From contig NZ_AP017313.1 of NCBI RefSeq assembly GCF_002355435.1, positions 1,550,001 through 1,614,000 of the forward strand: DNA of 64,000 nt, given 5' to 3'. Positions 18,159 through 25,900 of the stretch are shown piece by piece. The number at the start of each line of letters is the position of its first letter. Position 1 is the first letter of the stretch. The translations under genes were made by a program, and so were the position numbers. The stretch is from Mucilaginibacter gotjawali. GTDB taxonomy: Bacteria; Bacteroidota; Bacteroidia; Sphingobacteriales; Sphingobacteriaceae. The notes beneath the pieces were generated by a model. It did not search any database. It saw only the letters and a program-made list of their open reading frames with translations, and had not been told where the DNA came from.

Positions 18159-18845
18159 TTATTCTTCCGCTTTTGGAGGTATATTCTTCATGTTAAACCG
18201 GGGCTTGTAAGCCGGTTTGGGTGTAGTAGCTTCAACCGGTTTTTCTTCTGGAGCAAGTTCTTCCTCAGTCGGCTTTTCTTCAGTTTTGTCTTCGGCGACT
18301 ATCGGCTTTGGCATGTTGGCAGCCTTAAATCGTGGCGTAAATCCTGGTTTTGCAGGTTGGGGTTGTGGAGGAGCTTCCGTCTCCGGTGTTTTTTCCCCGG
18401 TTTTATCTTCAGTAACTACCGGCCCGGGCATGTTAGCCGCCTTAAACCTTGGTGTAAAACCAGGTTTCACCGGTGTCGGTGCGGGTGCAGGTGCAGCTTC
18501 AACAGGTTTGTCATCAGCAACTGCGGGCTTCGCTATATTGCCAGCTTTAAATCGCGGTACGAACCCTGTTTTTGCGGCCTGGGGCGCAGCTGCGGGGTTG
18601 GGTAAGCTTTCGCCGATGGCTGGCTGAGCAAGAGGTGGAGTAACAACAGGCTTTTCAATTTTAACTTCAGGCGCCAGGTGAAATTGGTGCCGCAATTTAT
18701 TGAACCAGTATTTTTTGGTATGATCGAAACTTTTTTCGCCCATCTCAAAAAAATGGATTTTAAATTCAGAAAATAATCCCGGTTCGGCTTTTTCCAAAGC
18801 CGGCAGGTCAATTCTTTTCTTTATAAAAAACTCTTCGAAGGTCAT
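18159..18845 (-). CDS. Pro/Ala/Glu-rich protein with four PRF repeats, function unknown
   Basis: The 228-residue protein has a compact N-terminal part (1-58: MTFEEFFIKKRIDLPALEKA to WFNKLRHQFHL) that looks folded and charged, then a low-complexity tail. The tail has four copies of a motif around PRFK (residues 97, 132, 171, 215), each with the form PGFTPRFKAANMPKP followed by a (D/E)DK block, joined by Pro/Ala/Glu linkers of variable length. No signal peptide or transmembrane segment is visible, so it is probably cytoplasmic. The repeats may be docking motifs for a partner. The GC-skewed repeats also create long false ORFs on the other strand. Confidence 0.75.
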   Translation of the reverse strand: MTFEEFFIKKRIDLPALEKAEPGLFSEFKIHFFEMGEKSFDHTKKYWFNKLRHQFHLAPEVKIEKPVVTPPLAQPAIGESLPNPAAAPQAAKTGFVPRFKAGNIAKPAVADDKPVEAAPAPAPTPVKPGFTPRFKAANMPGPVVTEDKTGEKTPETEAPPQPQPAKPGFTPRFKAANMPKPIVAEDKTEEKPTEEELAPEEKPVEATTPKPAYKPRFNMKNIPPKAEE

Positions 18846-18958
18846 ATGGAGATATTAGATATGAGATGTGAGATATGAGAAAACGCCCCATTCTAAACCT
18901 CTCATTTTTTCATATTATTTAATTCCTCATCTCAAATCTCATGTCTCAAATCTCATAC
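18846..18958. repeat. Inverted repeat built of GAGATATGAG words
   Basis: The words GATATGAGATGTGAGATATG (18853 onwards) are answered by CTCATCTCAAATCTCATGTC (18926 onwards), giving an imperfect palindrome about 100 bases long between two genes on the minus strand. Confidence 0.55.
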
Positions 18959-19174
18959 CTACAATGAAACATCCAGGTTAAGCTTATTAAAATGTAAGCC
19001 TTTATCCGTTTGTGTCCAGTCTTCCCGCTCTTCATCCGTAGCCTTTTGCAATTCAGGGAACCATTCCAGGGGGAAGGCCTGCTGCTTGCCATTTTCTTTT
19101 TCAACAAAAAGCAAGCCATTGCCAAACGTTACCTTGACTTTCTTATCGTTTTTGCGTGTGCTCAGTAATGGCAT
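18959..19174 (-). CDS. DUF2442-like small protein
   Basis: The 71-residue protein reads as a DUF2442-type domain: a strand-rich N-terminus (KVKVTFGNGLLFVE), the block FPLEWFPELQKATDEERE, and the family's C-terminal signature GLHFNKLNLDVSL. Proteins of this family often occur near toxin-like partners, but none is next to this one. It is soluble and lacks a signal peptide. Function is unknown. Confidence 0.7.
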   Translation of the reverse strand: MPLLSTRKNDKKVKVTFGNGLLFVEKENGKQQAFPLEWFPELQKATDEEREDWTQTDKGLHFNKLNLDVSL

Positions 19175-19179
19175 AAATC

Positions 19180-19264
19180 AGCCCCCTCTAAATCTCCCCC
19201 GGTAGGGGAGACTTTTTGTAAATGTTTTTTTAAAGCCCTCCCTACCGGGGAGGGTTGGGAGGCG
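19180..19264. repeat. Palindromic repeat of CCCTCTAAATCTCCCC type
   Basis: CTCCCCCGGTAGGGGAG (19194-19210) and CCTCCCTACCGGGGAGGG (19238-19255) form nested hairpins separated by an AT-rich spacer. Such elements are frequent between genes in Sphingobacteriaceae. Here it lies directly downstream of yebC and could stop its transcription. Confidence 0.6.
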
Positions 19265-19265
19265 C

Positions 19266-19991
19266 TTACTCCTGCATATTATGATAAACCGCCTGCACGT
19301 CATCATCTTCTTCCAACCTGTCGATCAGTTTCATAATATCAGTGACCTGCTCTTCTGAAACTTCGTGGAATGATTGTGCAACCCGTTCCAGCTTTGCCGA
19401 TTTAACTTCAAGGCCAGCCTCTTCCATCGCCTTTTGCATTTTGCCGAAATCTTCAAATGCTGCATGTACAACAGCAATATCGTTGCCATTTTCGTCGGCC
19501 TCAACAAATAAGTCCTCCAAACCAGCATCTATCAGTTCAAACTCCAGCTCTTCCAGGTCGCGGTCACCGGGTTCGAAAGTAAATACGGACTTCCGGCTGA
19601 AAATAAAATCAAGGGAGCCGGTTTTACCCAACGAGCCACCATATTTGGTAAAATAACTGCGGACGTTAGCCACTGTACGGTTAATGTTATCGGTAGCAGT
19701 TTCTACCAATATGGCCACGCCATGCGGCGCATAGCCTTCGTATACTATTTCTTCGTAATCTTTTTCGTCGCGGCTGATGGCGCGTTTAATGGCCGCTTCC
19801 ACACGGTCTTTCGGCATGTTTACTGCCTTCGAGTTCTGTATAGCTGTTCTTAAACGTGAGTTGGTGTTCGGGTCACCGCCTCCGGCTTTTACCGCCATTA
19901 CAATTTCCTTACCCAAACGGGTAAATTGCACTGCCATTTTACTCCAGCGCTTTAGTTTTCTTTCCTTACGAAATTCAAATGCTCTTCCCAT
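19266..19991 (-). CDS. yebC: YebC/PmpR (TACO1) family protein
   Basis: The 241-residue protein starts MGRAFEFRKERKLKRWSKMA and carries the family blocks FTRLGKEIVMAVKAGG, DPNTNSRLRTAIQNSKAVNMPKDRVEAAIKRA, YEGYAPHGVAILVETATDN and RTVANVRSYFTKYGG. Family members have been described both as transcription regulators and as factors that help ribosomes through difficult stretches such as polyproline. Length is normal and no domain is missing. It is preceded by a palindromic region and appears to be a single-gene unit. Confidence 0.95.
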   Translation of the reverse strand: MGRAFEFRKERKLKRWSKMAVQFTRLGKEIVMAVKAGGGDPNTNSRLRTAIQNSKAVNMPKDRVEAAIKRAISRDEKDYEEIVYEGYAPHGVAILVETATDNINRTVANVRSYFTKYGGSLGKTGSLDFIFSRKSVFTFEPGDRDLEELEFELIDAGLEDLFVEADENGNDIAVVHAAFEDFGKMQKAMEEAGLEVKSAKLERVAQSFHEVSEEQVTDIMKLIDRLEEDDDVQAVYHNMQE

Positions 19992-19998
19992 ATGTTTT

Positions 19999-20160
19999 TA
20001 GTCCATGGTCCATGGACTATGGACCATGGACTTTGCGATAAATATAATACTTCTTTTTATTTCGGACGCCGGATTTTCGATTTCGGATTTAGTCGGGGTA
20101 AATTTACTTAATAACCCCGGACCAAACACCTTTCACCTTTATCCTTTGACCTTTCACCTT
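19999..20160. repeat. Two repeat types between tdh and yebC
   Basis: AGTCCATGGTCCATGGACT followed by ATGGACCATGGACT (20000-20032) is a near-perfect palindrome. At 20128-20162 the words CACCTTTCACCTTT and GACCTTTCACCTTT repeat directly. Both belong to the scattered intergenic repeats of this genome. A region of about 95 bases between them shows only loose GGATTTTCGATTTCGGATTT repeats. Confidence 0.5.
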
Positions 20161-20162
20161 TT

Positions 20163-21116
20163 TTAAACAAGCTCCCTTAAATTCAGCAGCATATCTGCCA
20201 CTATTTTGGGCAGGTTGTACTCCAGTTGCCAGCCCCATTCATTTTGGGCATAGCTGTCATCAATTGATTTCGGCCAGCTGTCGGCAATTTGCTGGCGCGG
20301 ATCGTTATCACTATAACTGATCTCAAAACCAGGGATGTGCTTTTTTATTTCTTCGGCCAGTTGTGTTGGCGTAAAGCTGATGCCCGCCAGGTTGTATGAC
20401 GAGCGGATCTCCACCTTATCAGCAGGGGCATCCATCAGCATGATGGTGGCGCGTATGGCATCATCCATATACATCATAGGTAATGCAGTGTTTGCCGAAA
20501 GAAAGCATTCATAATGACCACTTTTAAGCGCCTCGTGAAAAATATGCACCGCGTAATCTGTTGTGCCGCCACCCGGGTTTGCCCGCCAGCCGATCAGCCC
20601 CGGATAACGCAGGCTCCGCACATCCAGGTTGTATTTGTTAAAATAATATTCGCACCAGCGTTCACCCGCCAGTTTGCTGAAACCGTAAACCGTATTGGGG
20701 TCCATTACGCAATATTGCGGCGTATCCCATTGCGGTGAATGCGGTCCGAAAACGGCTATAGAACTTGGCCAGAAAACCTTTTTTACGTTAAATTCCACCG
20801 AAAAATCGAGTACATGCAGCAGGCCAGTCATATTTAAGTCCCAGGCAATTTTTGGTTTTTGTTCGCCTACGGCAGATAGTATGGCTGCAAGATGGTAAAC
20901 CTGGGTGGGGCGGTGTTTTTCAAATATATGGTGCAGGTTATCCTTATCCAAAACGTTGACGATCTCGTAAGGGCCGCTGTTTTTTCGTAAGTTATAGATA
21001 GGGCTTTTCAGGTCTGAAGCAATTACAGCGTCTGCCCCGTGTATTCCCCTTAATATAGCAACCAGTTCGGTGCCTATTTGTCCGTTAGCGCCAATTACCA
21101 ATATTTTTTCGCTCAT
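20163..21116 (-). CDS. tdh: L-threonine 3-dehydrogenase (short-chain dehydrogenase/epimerase type)
   Basis: From the ATG at 21116 the protein has 317 residues; the longer frame to 21227 would add 37 residues of repeat-derived sequence before MSEKILVIGA and is rejected. The NAD-binding GxxGxxG is at residues 9-15, serine in WPSSIAVFG near 118-119, and the YxxxK pair at Y144/K148. The sequence closely follows the SDR-type threonine dehydrogenases of Flavobacterium (WPSSIAVFGP, YGFSKLAGERWCEYY, PGGGTTDYAV, MPMMYMDDA). It oxidises threonine to 2-amino-3-oxobutyrate in threonine breakdown. It is divergent from asd, which supplies threonine biosynthesis. Confidence 0.9.
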   Translation of the reverse strand: MSEKILVIGANGQIGTELVAILRGIHGADAVIASDLKSPIYNLRKNSGPYEIVNVLDKDNLHHIFEKHRPTQVYHLAAILSAVGEQKPKIAWDLNMTGLLHVLDFSVEFNVKKVFWPSSIAVFGPHSPQWDTPQYCVMDPNTVYGFSKLAGERWCEYYFNKYNLDVRSLRYPGLIGWRANPGGGTTDYAVHIFHEALKSGHYECFLSANTALPMMYMDDAIRATIMLMDAPADKVEIRSSYNLAGISFTPTQLAEEIKKHIPGFEISYSDNDPRQQIADSWPKSIDDSYAQNEWGWQLEYNLPKIVADMLLNLRELV

Positions 21117-21391
21117 GCAAAGCCGGTTTGAGGCTGCAAAGGTAGGAAATTGGTTGTAAATGTTGTAAGGAGTTGAAATGTTGTAACGTTTGAAAGTTGT
21201 AATGTTGAAAAATATTTTTAGCGTCAAAATCCATGGATTTTACAGACTTTTCGGTATCATTTAACATTCCAACCTTACAACATTCCAACTTTTCAACAAA
21301 AATCCGCATATTTGCATTTAAAATAATTAAAATCAGGATGAAACTGCCGTGAGGTAGCTTCATTATTATCAAAAAACAATTTAAAAACAAA
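21117..21391. promoter_or_regulatory. Shared divergent region of tdh and asd with GTTGTAATGTTG repeats
   Basis: The 275 bases between the two divergent genes carry repeated words such as ATGTTGTAAGG and GTTGTAATGTTG (21160-21210) and their inverted counterparts ACCTTACAACATTCCAACTT (21270-21293). CATATTTG at 21307-21314 is a seven-of-eight match to the -7 consensus and may serve asd. Confidence 0.45.
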
Positions 21392-22399
21392 ATGAAAGTC
21401 GCAGTAGTAGGTGCTACAGGATTAGTAGGCACCAAAATGTTGCAGGTTCTTGAAGAACGCAACTTCCCCGTTACAGAATTAATTCCGGTAGCTTCAGAGA
21501 AAAGTGTAGGTAAGGAAATCACTTTTAAGGGTAAGCAGTACAAGGTAGTTTCTGTTGAGGATGCGATAAAACAGAAGCCCGATGTTGCCTTATTTTCGGC
21601 AGGGGGCAGCACTTCATTGAGCCAGGCGCCGCTTTTTGCAGCAGCAGGTACAACAGTTATCGATAATTCTTCCGCATGGCGCATGGACCCTGCCAAAAAA
21701 CTGGTAGTGCCCGAAGTTAATGCCAATGTATTAACCGCCGAAGACAAAATTATCGCTAACCCCAATTGCTCAACCATACAAATGGTAGTGGCTTTAAAAC
21801 CATTGCACGATAAATATAAAATTAAAAGGGTAGTAGTATCAACCTATCAATCAGTAACCGGTACAGGCGTTAAAGCGGTTGACCAGTTGTTTAACGAACG
21901 TAAAGGTATTGATGGCCCTAAAGCTTACCCGTACCAGATCGACCTGAATGTATTGCCGCATATCGACGTTTTTACCGAAAACGGCTATACCAAGGAAGAA
22001 ATGAAAATGGTGAATGAAACCAACAAGATCATGGGCGACGACAGCATTAAAGTAACTGCTACCACAGTGCGAATCCCGGTAATGGGTGGTCACTCCGAAT
22101 CGGTAAACATTGAGTTTTTAAACGATTTTGATGTGGCTGAAGTACGCGAATTGCTTGCAAAATCGCCTGGCATTATTGTAGTGGATGATCCTGCTAACTT
22201 AAAATATCCAATGCCGCTTGACGCGCATGATAAGGACGAAGTATTTGTAGGCCGCATCCGCCGCGACGAAAGCCAGCCGAATACGCTGAACTGCTGGATC
22301 GTATCAGATAACCTGCGTAAAGGCGCTGCTACCAATGCCGTGCAGATTGCAGAGTATTTGTATGCCAATCACCTGATAGGGCAGGCGGTAGAAGTTTAG
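21392..22399 (+). CDS. asd: Aspartate-semialdehyde dehydrogenase
   Basis: The 335-residue enzyme has the NADP-binding motif GATGLVG (7-13) and the active-site cysteine at 126 in NPNCSTIQ; the later blocks PYQIDLNVLPHID, TATTVRIPVMGGHSE and GRIRRDESQPNTLNCWIVSDNLRKGAA are typical. It reduces aspartyl phosphate to aspartate semialdehyde, the branch point for lysine (and cell-wall diaminopimelate), methionine and threonine. Length is normal. A strong hairpin follows the gene. Confidence 0.97.
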   Translation: MKVAVVGATGLVGTKMLQVLEERNFPVTELIPVASEKSVGKEITFKGKQYKVVSVEDAIKQKPDVALFSAGGSTSLSQAPLFAAAGTTVIDNSSAWRMDPAKKLVVPEVNANVLTAEDKIIANPNCSTIQMVVALKPLHDKYKIKRVVVSTYQSVTGTGVKAVDQLFNERKGIDGPKAYPYQIDLNVLPHIDVFTENGYTKEEMKMVNETNKIMGDDSIKVTATTVRIPVMGGHSESVNIEFLNDFDVAEVRELLAKSPGIIVVDDPANLKYPMPLDAHDKDEVFVGRIRRDESQPNTLNCWIVSDNLRKGAATNAVQIAEYLYANHLIGQAVEV

Positions 22400-22402
22400 T
22401 TG

Positions 22403-22482
22403 ATTGGGTTGAATAAGTTGGATTGGGTTGATTGAGTTAACCTTTTCTTAACCTAATCAACCACTCACTAAATAAACATATT
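22403..22482. repeat. TTGATTGAGTTGA-type palindromic repeat, copy A
   Basis: Words like TTGATTGGGTTGA repeat on one side and AACCTAATCAACCACTCAC on the other. The 19-mer AATCAACCACTCACTAAAT occurs here (22456-22474) and, reversed, in the copy after the PfpI gene. Confidence 0.6.
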
Positions 22483-22490
22483 CAACTTAT

Positions 22491-22525
22491 AAAATAGGGA
22501 TGATCGGGAGATTATCCCTATTTTT
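22491..22525 (+). terminator. Rho-independent terminator of asd
   Basis: AAAATAGGGAT at 22491-22501 pairs with ATCCCTATTTT starting at 22514 around a 12-base loop, followed by a T-rich run. The stem is symmetrical enough to act in either direction. Confidence 0.75.
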
Positions 22526-22540
22526 ATTTAAAAATTATTT

Positions 22541-23329
22541 TTGATGAAAGCATTTAAGCTTCTTTGTTTACTACTTTTTATTCCCTTTATCACATTTGCC
22601 CAAACGCCAAAAACCATCGAAACAGATCTTGTTAGCGCTTTTAACAGGATTGATTATTGGTACGGGAAGCAAGGAGATACAACATCGGATATTTTAGCTG
22701 TTTCTGATTCGCTTGCAAAAGCCAATGATATTTTTGGACGAAAATTGCAGTATTATACAAGTAAATACCCATTTACAATTAGTCAGAAGTTTTCAAGCTT
22801 TGCAGACATTGGATTGGCAACCATTGAATCTGCCGATGGGCAATTCAGAATATACTCCTGGGATACATATATGGGAGGAACCATGCATGATTTCGCCAAT
22901 GTAATTCAATATAAAGCCGGGCAAAAAACAAATTCCATTTTGGATACGGCGTCTGCAGAAAACGAAAAATATATTTATGCCTATGCTGATTTATATAATA
23001 TGAGTGCCAATAATCATGTCTATTATCTCGCCGTCTATTATGGCGTGTTTTCCGGGAAAGACAAGGGAAAAGGGATAAGGATTTTTTCAATTGAAAACGG
23101 AAAGTTGGTTGATGCAAAGCTGATTAAAACCAACAGCGGATTTCATGACAAGCTTTATTATGCATATAACCCATTATCAGTCACCAATAATATAAAAGAC
23201 GCAGATATTCATTATGATGCGACCCAAAAGACAATTTCACTTCCAATAATTACGGGCGAAGGCTATGTAACCAACAATCGTATTATTTATAAATTTACAG
23301 GACAGTACTTTGAGAGGGTTAAAAAATGA
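22541..23329 (+). CDS. Exported protein of unknown function
   Basis: The 262-residue protein has a clear signal peptide (LLCLLLFIPFITFAQT, cut near residue 21) and no lipobox, so it is probably periplasmic. The rest is a mixed alpha/beta sequence with many tyrosines and blocks such as FADIGLATIESADGQFRIYSWDT and NVIQYKAG. I do not recognise the family with certainty; it looks like a conserved Bacteroidetes secreted protein. No catalytic motif, transmembrane segment or repeat is visible. ATGs at 22541 and 22544 are equally possible. Confidence 0.7.
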   Translation: MMKAFKLLCLLLFIPFITFAQTPKTIETDLVSAFNRIDYWYGKQGDTTSDILAVSDSLAKANDIFGRKLQYYTSKYPFTISQKFSSFADIGLATIESADGQFRIYSWDTYMGGTMHDFANVIQYKAGQKTNSILDTASAENEKYIYAYADLYNMSANNHVYYLAVYYGVFSGKDKGKGIRIFSIENGKLVDAKLIKTNSGFHDKLYYAYNPLSVTNNIKDADIHYDATQKTISLPIITGEGYVTNNRIIYKFTGQYFERVKK

Positions 23330-23337
23330 ATTTCAAT

Positions 23338-23442
23338 CCCGTAGAGCCGCAATACTTTGCGGCTCTGAACCAACATACCAATATAAGGCGTTTGTCCAAG
23401 GTGACTTGCAAGCGGGAGACGCAAAATATTACGCCTCTACAA
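23338..23442. repeat. Palindromic repeat of GTAGAG..GCCGCAA type
   Basis: GTAGAGCCGCAATACTTTGC with GGCTCTGA makes a tight hairpin at 23343-23366, and GAGACGCAAAATATTACGCC followed by TCTAC makes a second at 23417-23441; the two outer ends are themselves complementary. Similar elements are common in related genomes. A false ORF (23310-23639) runs through it. Confidence 0.6.
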
Positions 23443-23485
23443 AAATCAAAACCATCATTATAACTTTTAATTATACCGTTTTCCT

Positions 23486-23493
23486 TACCTTTG
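23486..23493 (+). promoter_or_regulatory. -7 element of the LysR regulator
   Basis: TACCTTTG matches the consensus exactly and ends 15 bases before the ATG at 23509. It overlaps the TTG at 23491 that would otherwise extend the ORF, so the start at 23509 is preferred. Confidence 0.6.
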
Positions 23494-23508
23494 AAAACAG
23501 TATACGCT

Positions 23509-24408
23509 ATGATCTCTTTCTCTCACCGTGTTTTTATGCAGGTTGCTGCCAATTTGAGTTTCAGCAAGGCGGCGCAAACACTTTTTGTTACGCAGCCGGC
23601 GGTAAGCAAGCATATCAAAGCGCTGGAAGATCAGTATAAAGTGCCATTATTTGAGCGGAAGGGAAATAGTATTTTGCTGACCGAAGCCGGGAAAAAATTA
23701 AACGAATACCTGTTGCAGGCTACCGAAATTGAACGTAAAGCGGAGTATGACCTGTCGGTTTTGAGCAGCCTTTCGCATGCTGCCGGGCATTTACGGCTGG
23801 GGGCCAGTACTACTATCGCGCTGTATATTTTGCCCTCTATATTATCAGGCTTTCAGCGGGAATATGCCAATGTGGATGTTCAGCTGGTGAACCGGAATTC
23901 TGAGTATATTTTAAATGCCTTGTTGAATCATGAGGTGGATATTGGCATTATCGAAGCCGATAATAAACTGACGACTGTATCCTACAAACCCTTTATGAGC
24001 GATGAGGTAATCCCGGTATGCTCCGCCAAAAGCCCGCTGGCCGGGAGGTCATTAACACTGAAACAGTTTGTAAAAACGCCGCTTGCTTTAAGGGAAAGAG
24101 GTTCAGGCACCCTGGATGCTTTGCTGCGCTCCTTATCGGCCTTGCACATTAAACCGGCTGACCTTTCGGTAAAAATAAGATTAGGCGGTACCGAAGCATT
24201 AAAGAATTTCCTTTTGGCCGATCAGTGCCTTGGCTTTATGCCCAGGCCGTCTATCGTGCGCCAGCTGGCCGAGGGCGATTTGGTGGAGGTACCGATTGAT
24301 GGCTTAAAAATAACCCGCGATTTCTTTTTCATCCGCCGCAAAGGTACCGAGGATTATGGGTTGACCAGTAATTTTATTGAGTATGCATTGAAACATATTC
24401 TGGATTGA
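23509..24408 (+). CDS. LysR-family transcription regulator
   Basis: The 299-residue protein has a winged HTH in the first 60 residues (FMQVAANLSFSKAAQTLFVTQPAVSKHIKALED) and a periplasmic-binding-protein-like effector domain from about 85 (LRLGASTTIALYILPSILSGF). LysR regulators of this subtype (CysB/CbbR-like) often control sulfur or amino-acid metabolism, but no divergent target gene is adjacent, so its regulon is unknown. The start at 23509 is chosen because a perfect -7 element lies just upstream. Confidence 0.9.
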   Translation: MISFSHRVFMQVAANLSFSKAAQTLFVTQPAVSKHIKALEDQYKVPLFERKGNSILLTEAGKKLNEYLLQATEIERKAEYDLSVLSSLSHAAGHLRLGASTTIALYILPSILSGFQREYANVDVQLVNRNSEYILNALLNHEVDIGIIEADNKLTTVSYKPFMSDEVIPVCSAKSPLAGRSLTLKQFVKTPLALRERGSGTLDALLRSLSALHIKPADLSVKIRLGGTEALKNFLLADQCLGFMPRPSIVRQLAEGDLVEVPIDGLKITRDFFFIRRKGTEDYGLTSNFIEYALKHILD

Positions 24409-24433
24409 CAGACAAATCATAAATTTTCAAATA

Positions 24434-24459
24434 AAAAGTAGTCCAAATAGACTACTTTT
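24434..24459 (+). promoter_or_regulatory. Operator palindrome of the HigBA operon
   Basis: AAAAGTAGTC and GACTACTTTT form a perfect 10-base inverted repeat with a 6-base spacer, ending two bases before the -7 element. It is a fitting binding site for the HTH antitoxin HigA, which would block the promoter. Confidence 0.65.
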
Positions 24460-24461
24460 GT

Positions 24462-24469
24462 TATCTTTG
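24462..24469 (+). promoter_or_regulatory. -7 element of the HigBA operon
   Basis: TATCTTTG is an exact -7 match. It ends five bases before the GTG start at 24475, which predicts a leaderless transcript. Confidence 0.6.
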
Positions 24470-24474
24470 TTTCA

Positions 24475-24831
24475 GTGAATAAAAAACGTGAACTCTTTTT
24501 TTATAAAGATTATTTCCGGGAATTTTACAAGGCTCAAACGTTAAAGGTTCAAAAAAAAATTCTTTGGACACTAGGAGTTGTAGAAAGCCTCGACCGGATT
24601 CCGGAAATTTATTTCAAACATCTTGAAAATTCAGATGGCATTTATGAAATCAGGGTTCAAGTTGGCAGTAACATCTTTCGTGTTTTTTGTTTTTTTGACG
24701 ATGACAACTTAGTTGTTGTTGGACATGGTTTCCAAAAGAAAACACAGAAAACTCCAGCCGGAGAAATTGTAAAAGCAGAGGGGATTAAAAAGGAATATTA
24801 TAATGGAAAAAAATCTGACAAGTTTAAGTGA
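24475..24831 (+). CDS. higB: HigB/RelE-like mRNA interferase toxin (Gp49 family)
   Basis: The 118-residue protein starts with GTG and has the fold blocks of HigB-type toxins: FREFYKAQTLKVQKKILWTL, HLENSDGIYEIRVQVGSNIFRVFCFFDDDNLVVVGHGFQKKTQKTP. The toxin would cleave mRNA on the ribosome. It precedes its antitoxin, as is usual for HigBA, and the two genes overlap by 29 bases. No ATG in frame lies near the promoter, which supports GTG as start. Confidence 0.85.
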   Translation: MNKKRELFFYKDYFREFYKAQTLKVQKKILWTLGVVESLDRIPEIYFKHLENSDGIYEIRVQVGSNIFRVFCFFDDDNLVVVGHGFQKKTQKTPAGEIVKAEGIKKEYYNGKKSDKFK

Positions 24832-25099
24832 TTTTATCGACCAGGAAATTGGTGTTAAAGGCACAAAGAAAAGGGCAAAGTTTGATGAGGGCTTTGAAGC
24901 TTTTAAATTAGGCGTATTGATCCAGCAGGCGCGGCAGGAACGAGGATTGACACAAGAGCAAGTCGCTGACCTGTCAGGGACAAATAAATCTTATATTTCA
25001 AAATTAGAGAAAGATTTAAAAGACGTTCGCTTTTCCACATTGCAGCGAATTATAACTGAGGGATTAGGCGGGCATCTTGAAATCTCTATTAAATTTTAA
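24803..25099 (+). CDS. higA: HigA-like antitoxin with XRE HTH domain
   Basis: The 98-residue protein has an XRE helix-turn-helix at about 37-90 (LIQQARQERGLTQEQVADLSGTNKSYISKLEKDLKDVRFSTLQRII) and ends in a short strand (HLEISIKF). It neutralises the toxin encoded just before it and represses the operon, probably through the palindrome at 24434-24459. Confidence 0.88.
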   Translation: MEKNLTSLSDFIDQEIGVKGTKKRAKFDEGFEAFKLGVLIQQARQERGLTQEQVADLSGTNKSYISKLEKDLKDVRFSTLQRIITEGLGGHLEISIKF

Positions 25100-25248
25100 T
25101 AGGGTAATATGCTATCGGTCTATAGCGTTTTGCTCAAATGTAATAGTACACCTGTCAAAAATTTAGTGGTTTTAAAATCCTAAAACTATCCTCTCTCTCC
25201 GGTGTTTATACCATAGATTAGTTTTTATAATAAAAAATAAATAAAGCT

Positions 25249-25803
25249 ATGGCAACTTTAAGTGATCGTAAAGTAGCAATCCTTACCGAAGAAGGATTTG
25301 AACAAATAGAACTCACCAGCCCTAAAGCGGCCCTGGAGGCAGCAGGAGCTACGGTGCATGTTATATCACCCCAAAAAGGTAAAATTAAAGCCTGGGATAA
25401 AACTAACTGGGGTATTGAAATTGATGTCGACAGGCAATTAGTTGATGTAAGCCCGGATGACTATGATGCGCTGGTTTTACCGGGCGGTGTATTGAATCCC
25501 GATAAATTACGCCAAAATGCGGACGCTATTGCATTTGTTGCCGCATTTTTAGAAGAAGGCAAACCCATAGCCGCTATTTGCCACGGCCCGCAGATGCTGA
25601 TTGAGACTGATATGATCTACGGTCGCAAATTAACCTCCTATCCCTCTATAAAAACCGACCTGAAAAACGCAGGCGCGGAATGGATCGATGAGGAAGTAGT
25701 GGTTGACAATGGCCTGGTTACCAGTCGCCGGCCAGCCGATCTCGGGGCCTTCAACAAAAAAATGATAGAGGAATTTGCAGAGGGGATACACGAGGAGTAT
25801 TAG
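25249..25803 (+). CDS. DJ-1/PfpI family protein (type 1 glutamine amidotransferase-like)
   Basis: The 184-residue protein has the family nucleophile elbow AAICHGPQ with cysteine 111 followed by histidine 112, and the conserved acid in TEEGFEQIE near residue 15. It belongs with the PfpI/YhbO/YajL group, described as proteases or as deglycase-like stress proteins that act on glyoxal adducts. It is soluble and single-domain. The gene is monocistronic and converges on a serine hydrolase gene across a palindromic repeat. Confidence 0.9.
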   Translation: MATLSDRKVAILTEEGFEQIELTSPKAALEAAGATVHVISPQKGKIKAWDKTNWGIEIDVDRQLVDVSPDDYDALVLPGGVLNPDKLRQNADAIAFVAAFLEEGKPIAAICHGPQMLIETDMIYGRKLTSYPSIKTDLKNAGAEWIDEEVVVDNGLVTSRRPADLGAFNKKMIEEFAEGIHEEY

Positions 25804-25805
25804 TT

Positions 25806-25900
25806 TTTAGTTGATTAGGTTGATTGAGTTGATTTAGTGAGTGGTTGATTTTTTAATACTTTAACTTAATCAACTCAATCAACCACCCAACTCAATCCAC
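25806..25900. repeat. TTGATTGAGTTGA-type palindromic repeat, copy B
   Basis: GTTGATTAGGTTGATTGAGT (25810 onwards) is answered by AATCAACTCAATCAACCACC (25868 onwards). The 19-mer ATTTAGTGAGTGGTTGATT is the exact reverse complement of a part of copy A at 22456-22474. It lies between converging genes and reaches into the end of the next one. Confidence 0.65.

Noticed and set aside
18217..18627. 136-residue ORF on the plus strand
   Set aside because: It is the antisense reading of the Pro-rich repeats in the gene at 18159-18845 and has no independent support.
21085..21777. 230-residue ORF on the minus strand across asd
   Set aside because: It lies antisense to asd and through the repeat region; its sequence is low in family-like motifs.
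23310..23639. 109-residue ORF overlapping the LysR gene start
   Set aside because: It runs through a palindromic repeat and the 5' part of the LysR gene in another frame, with no family-like sequence.
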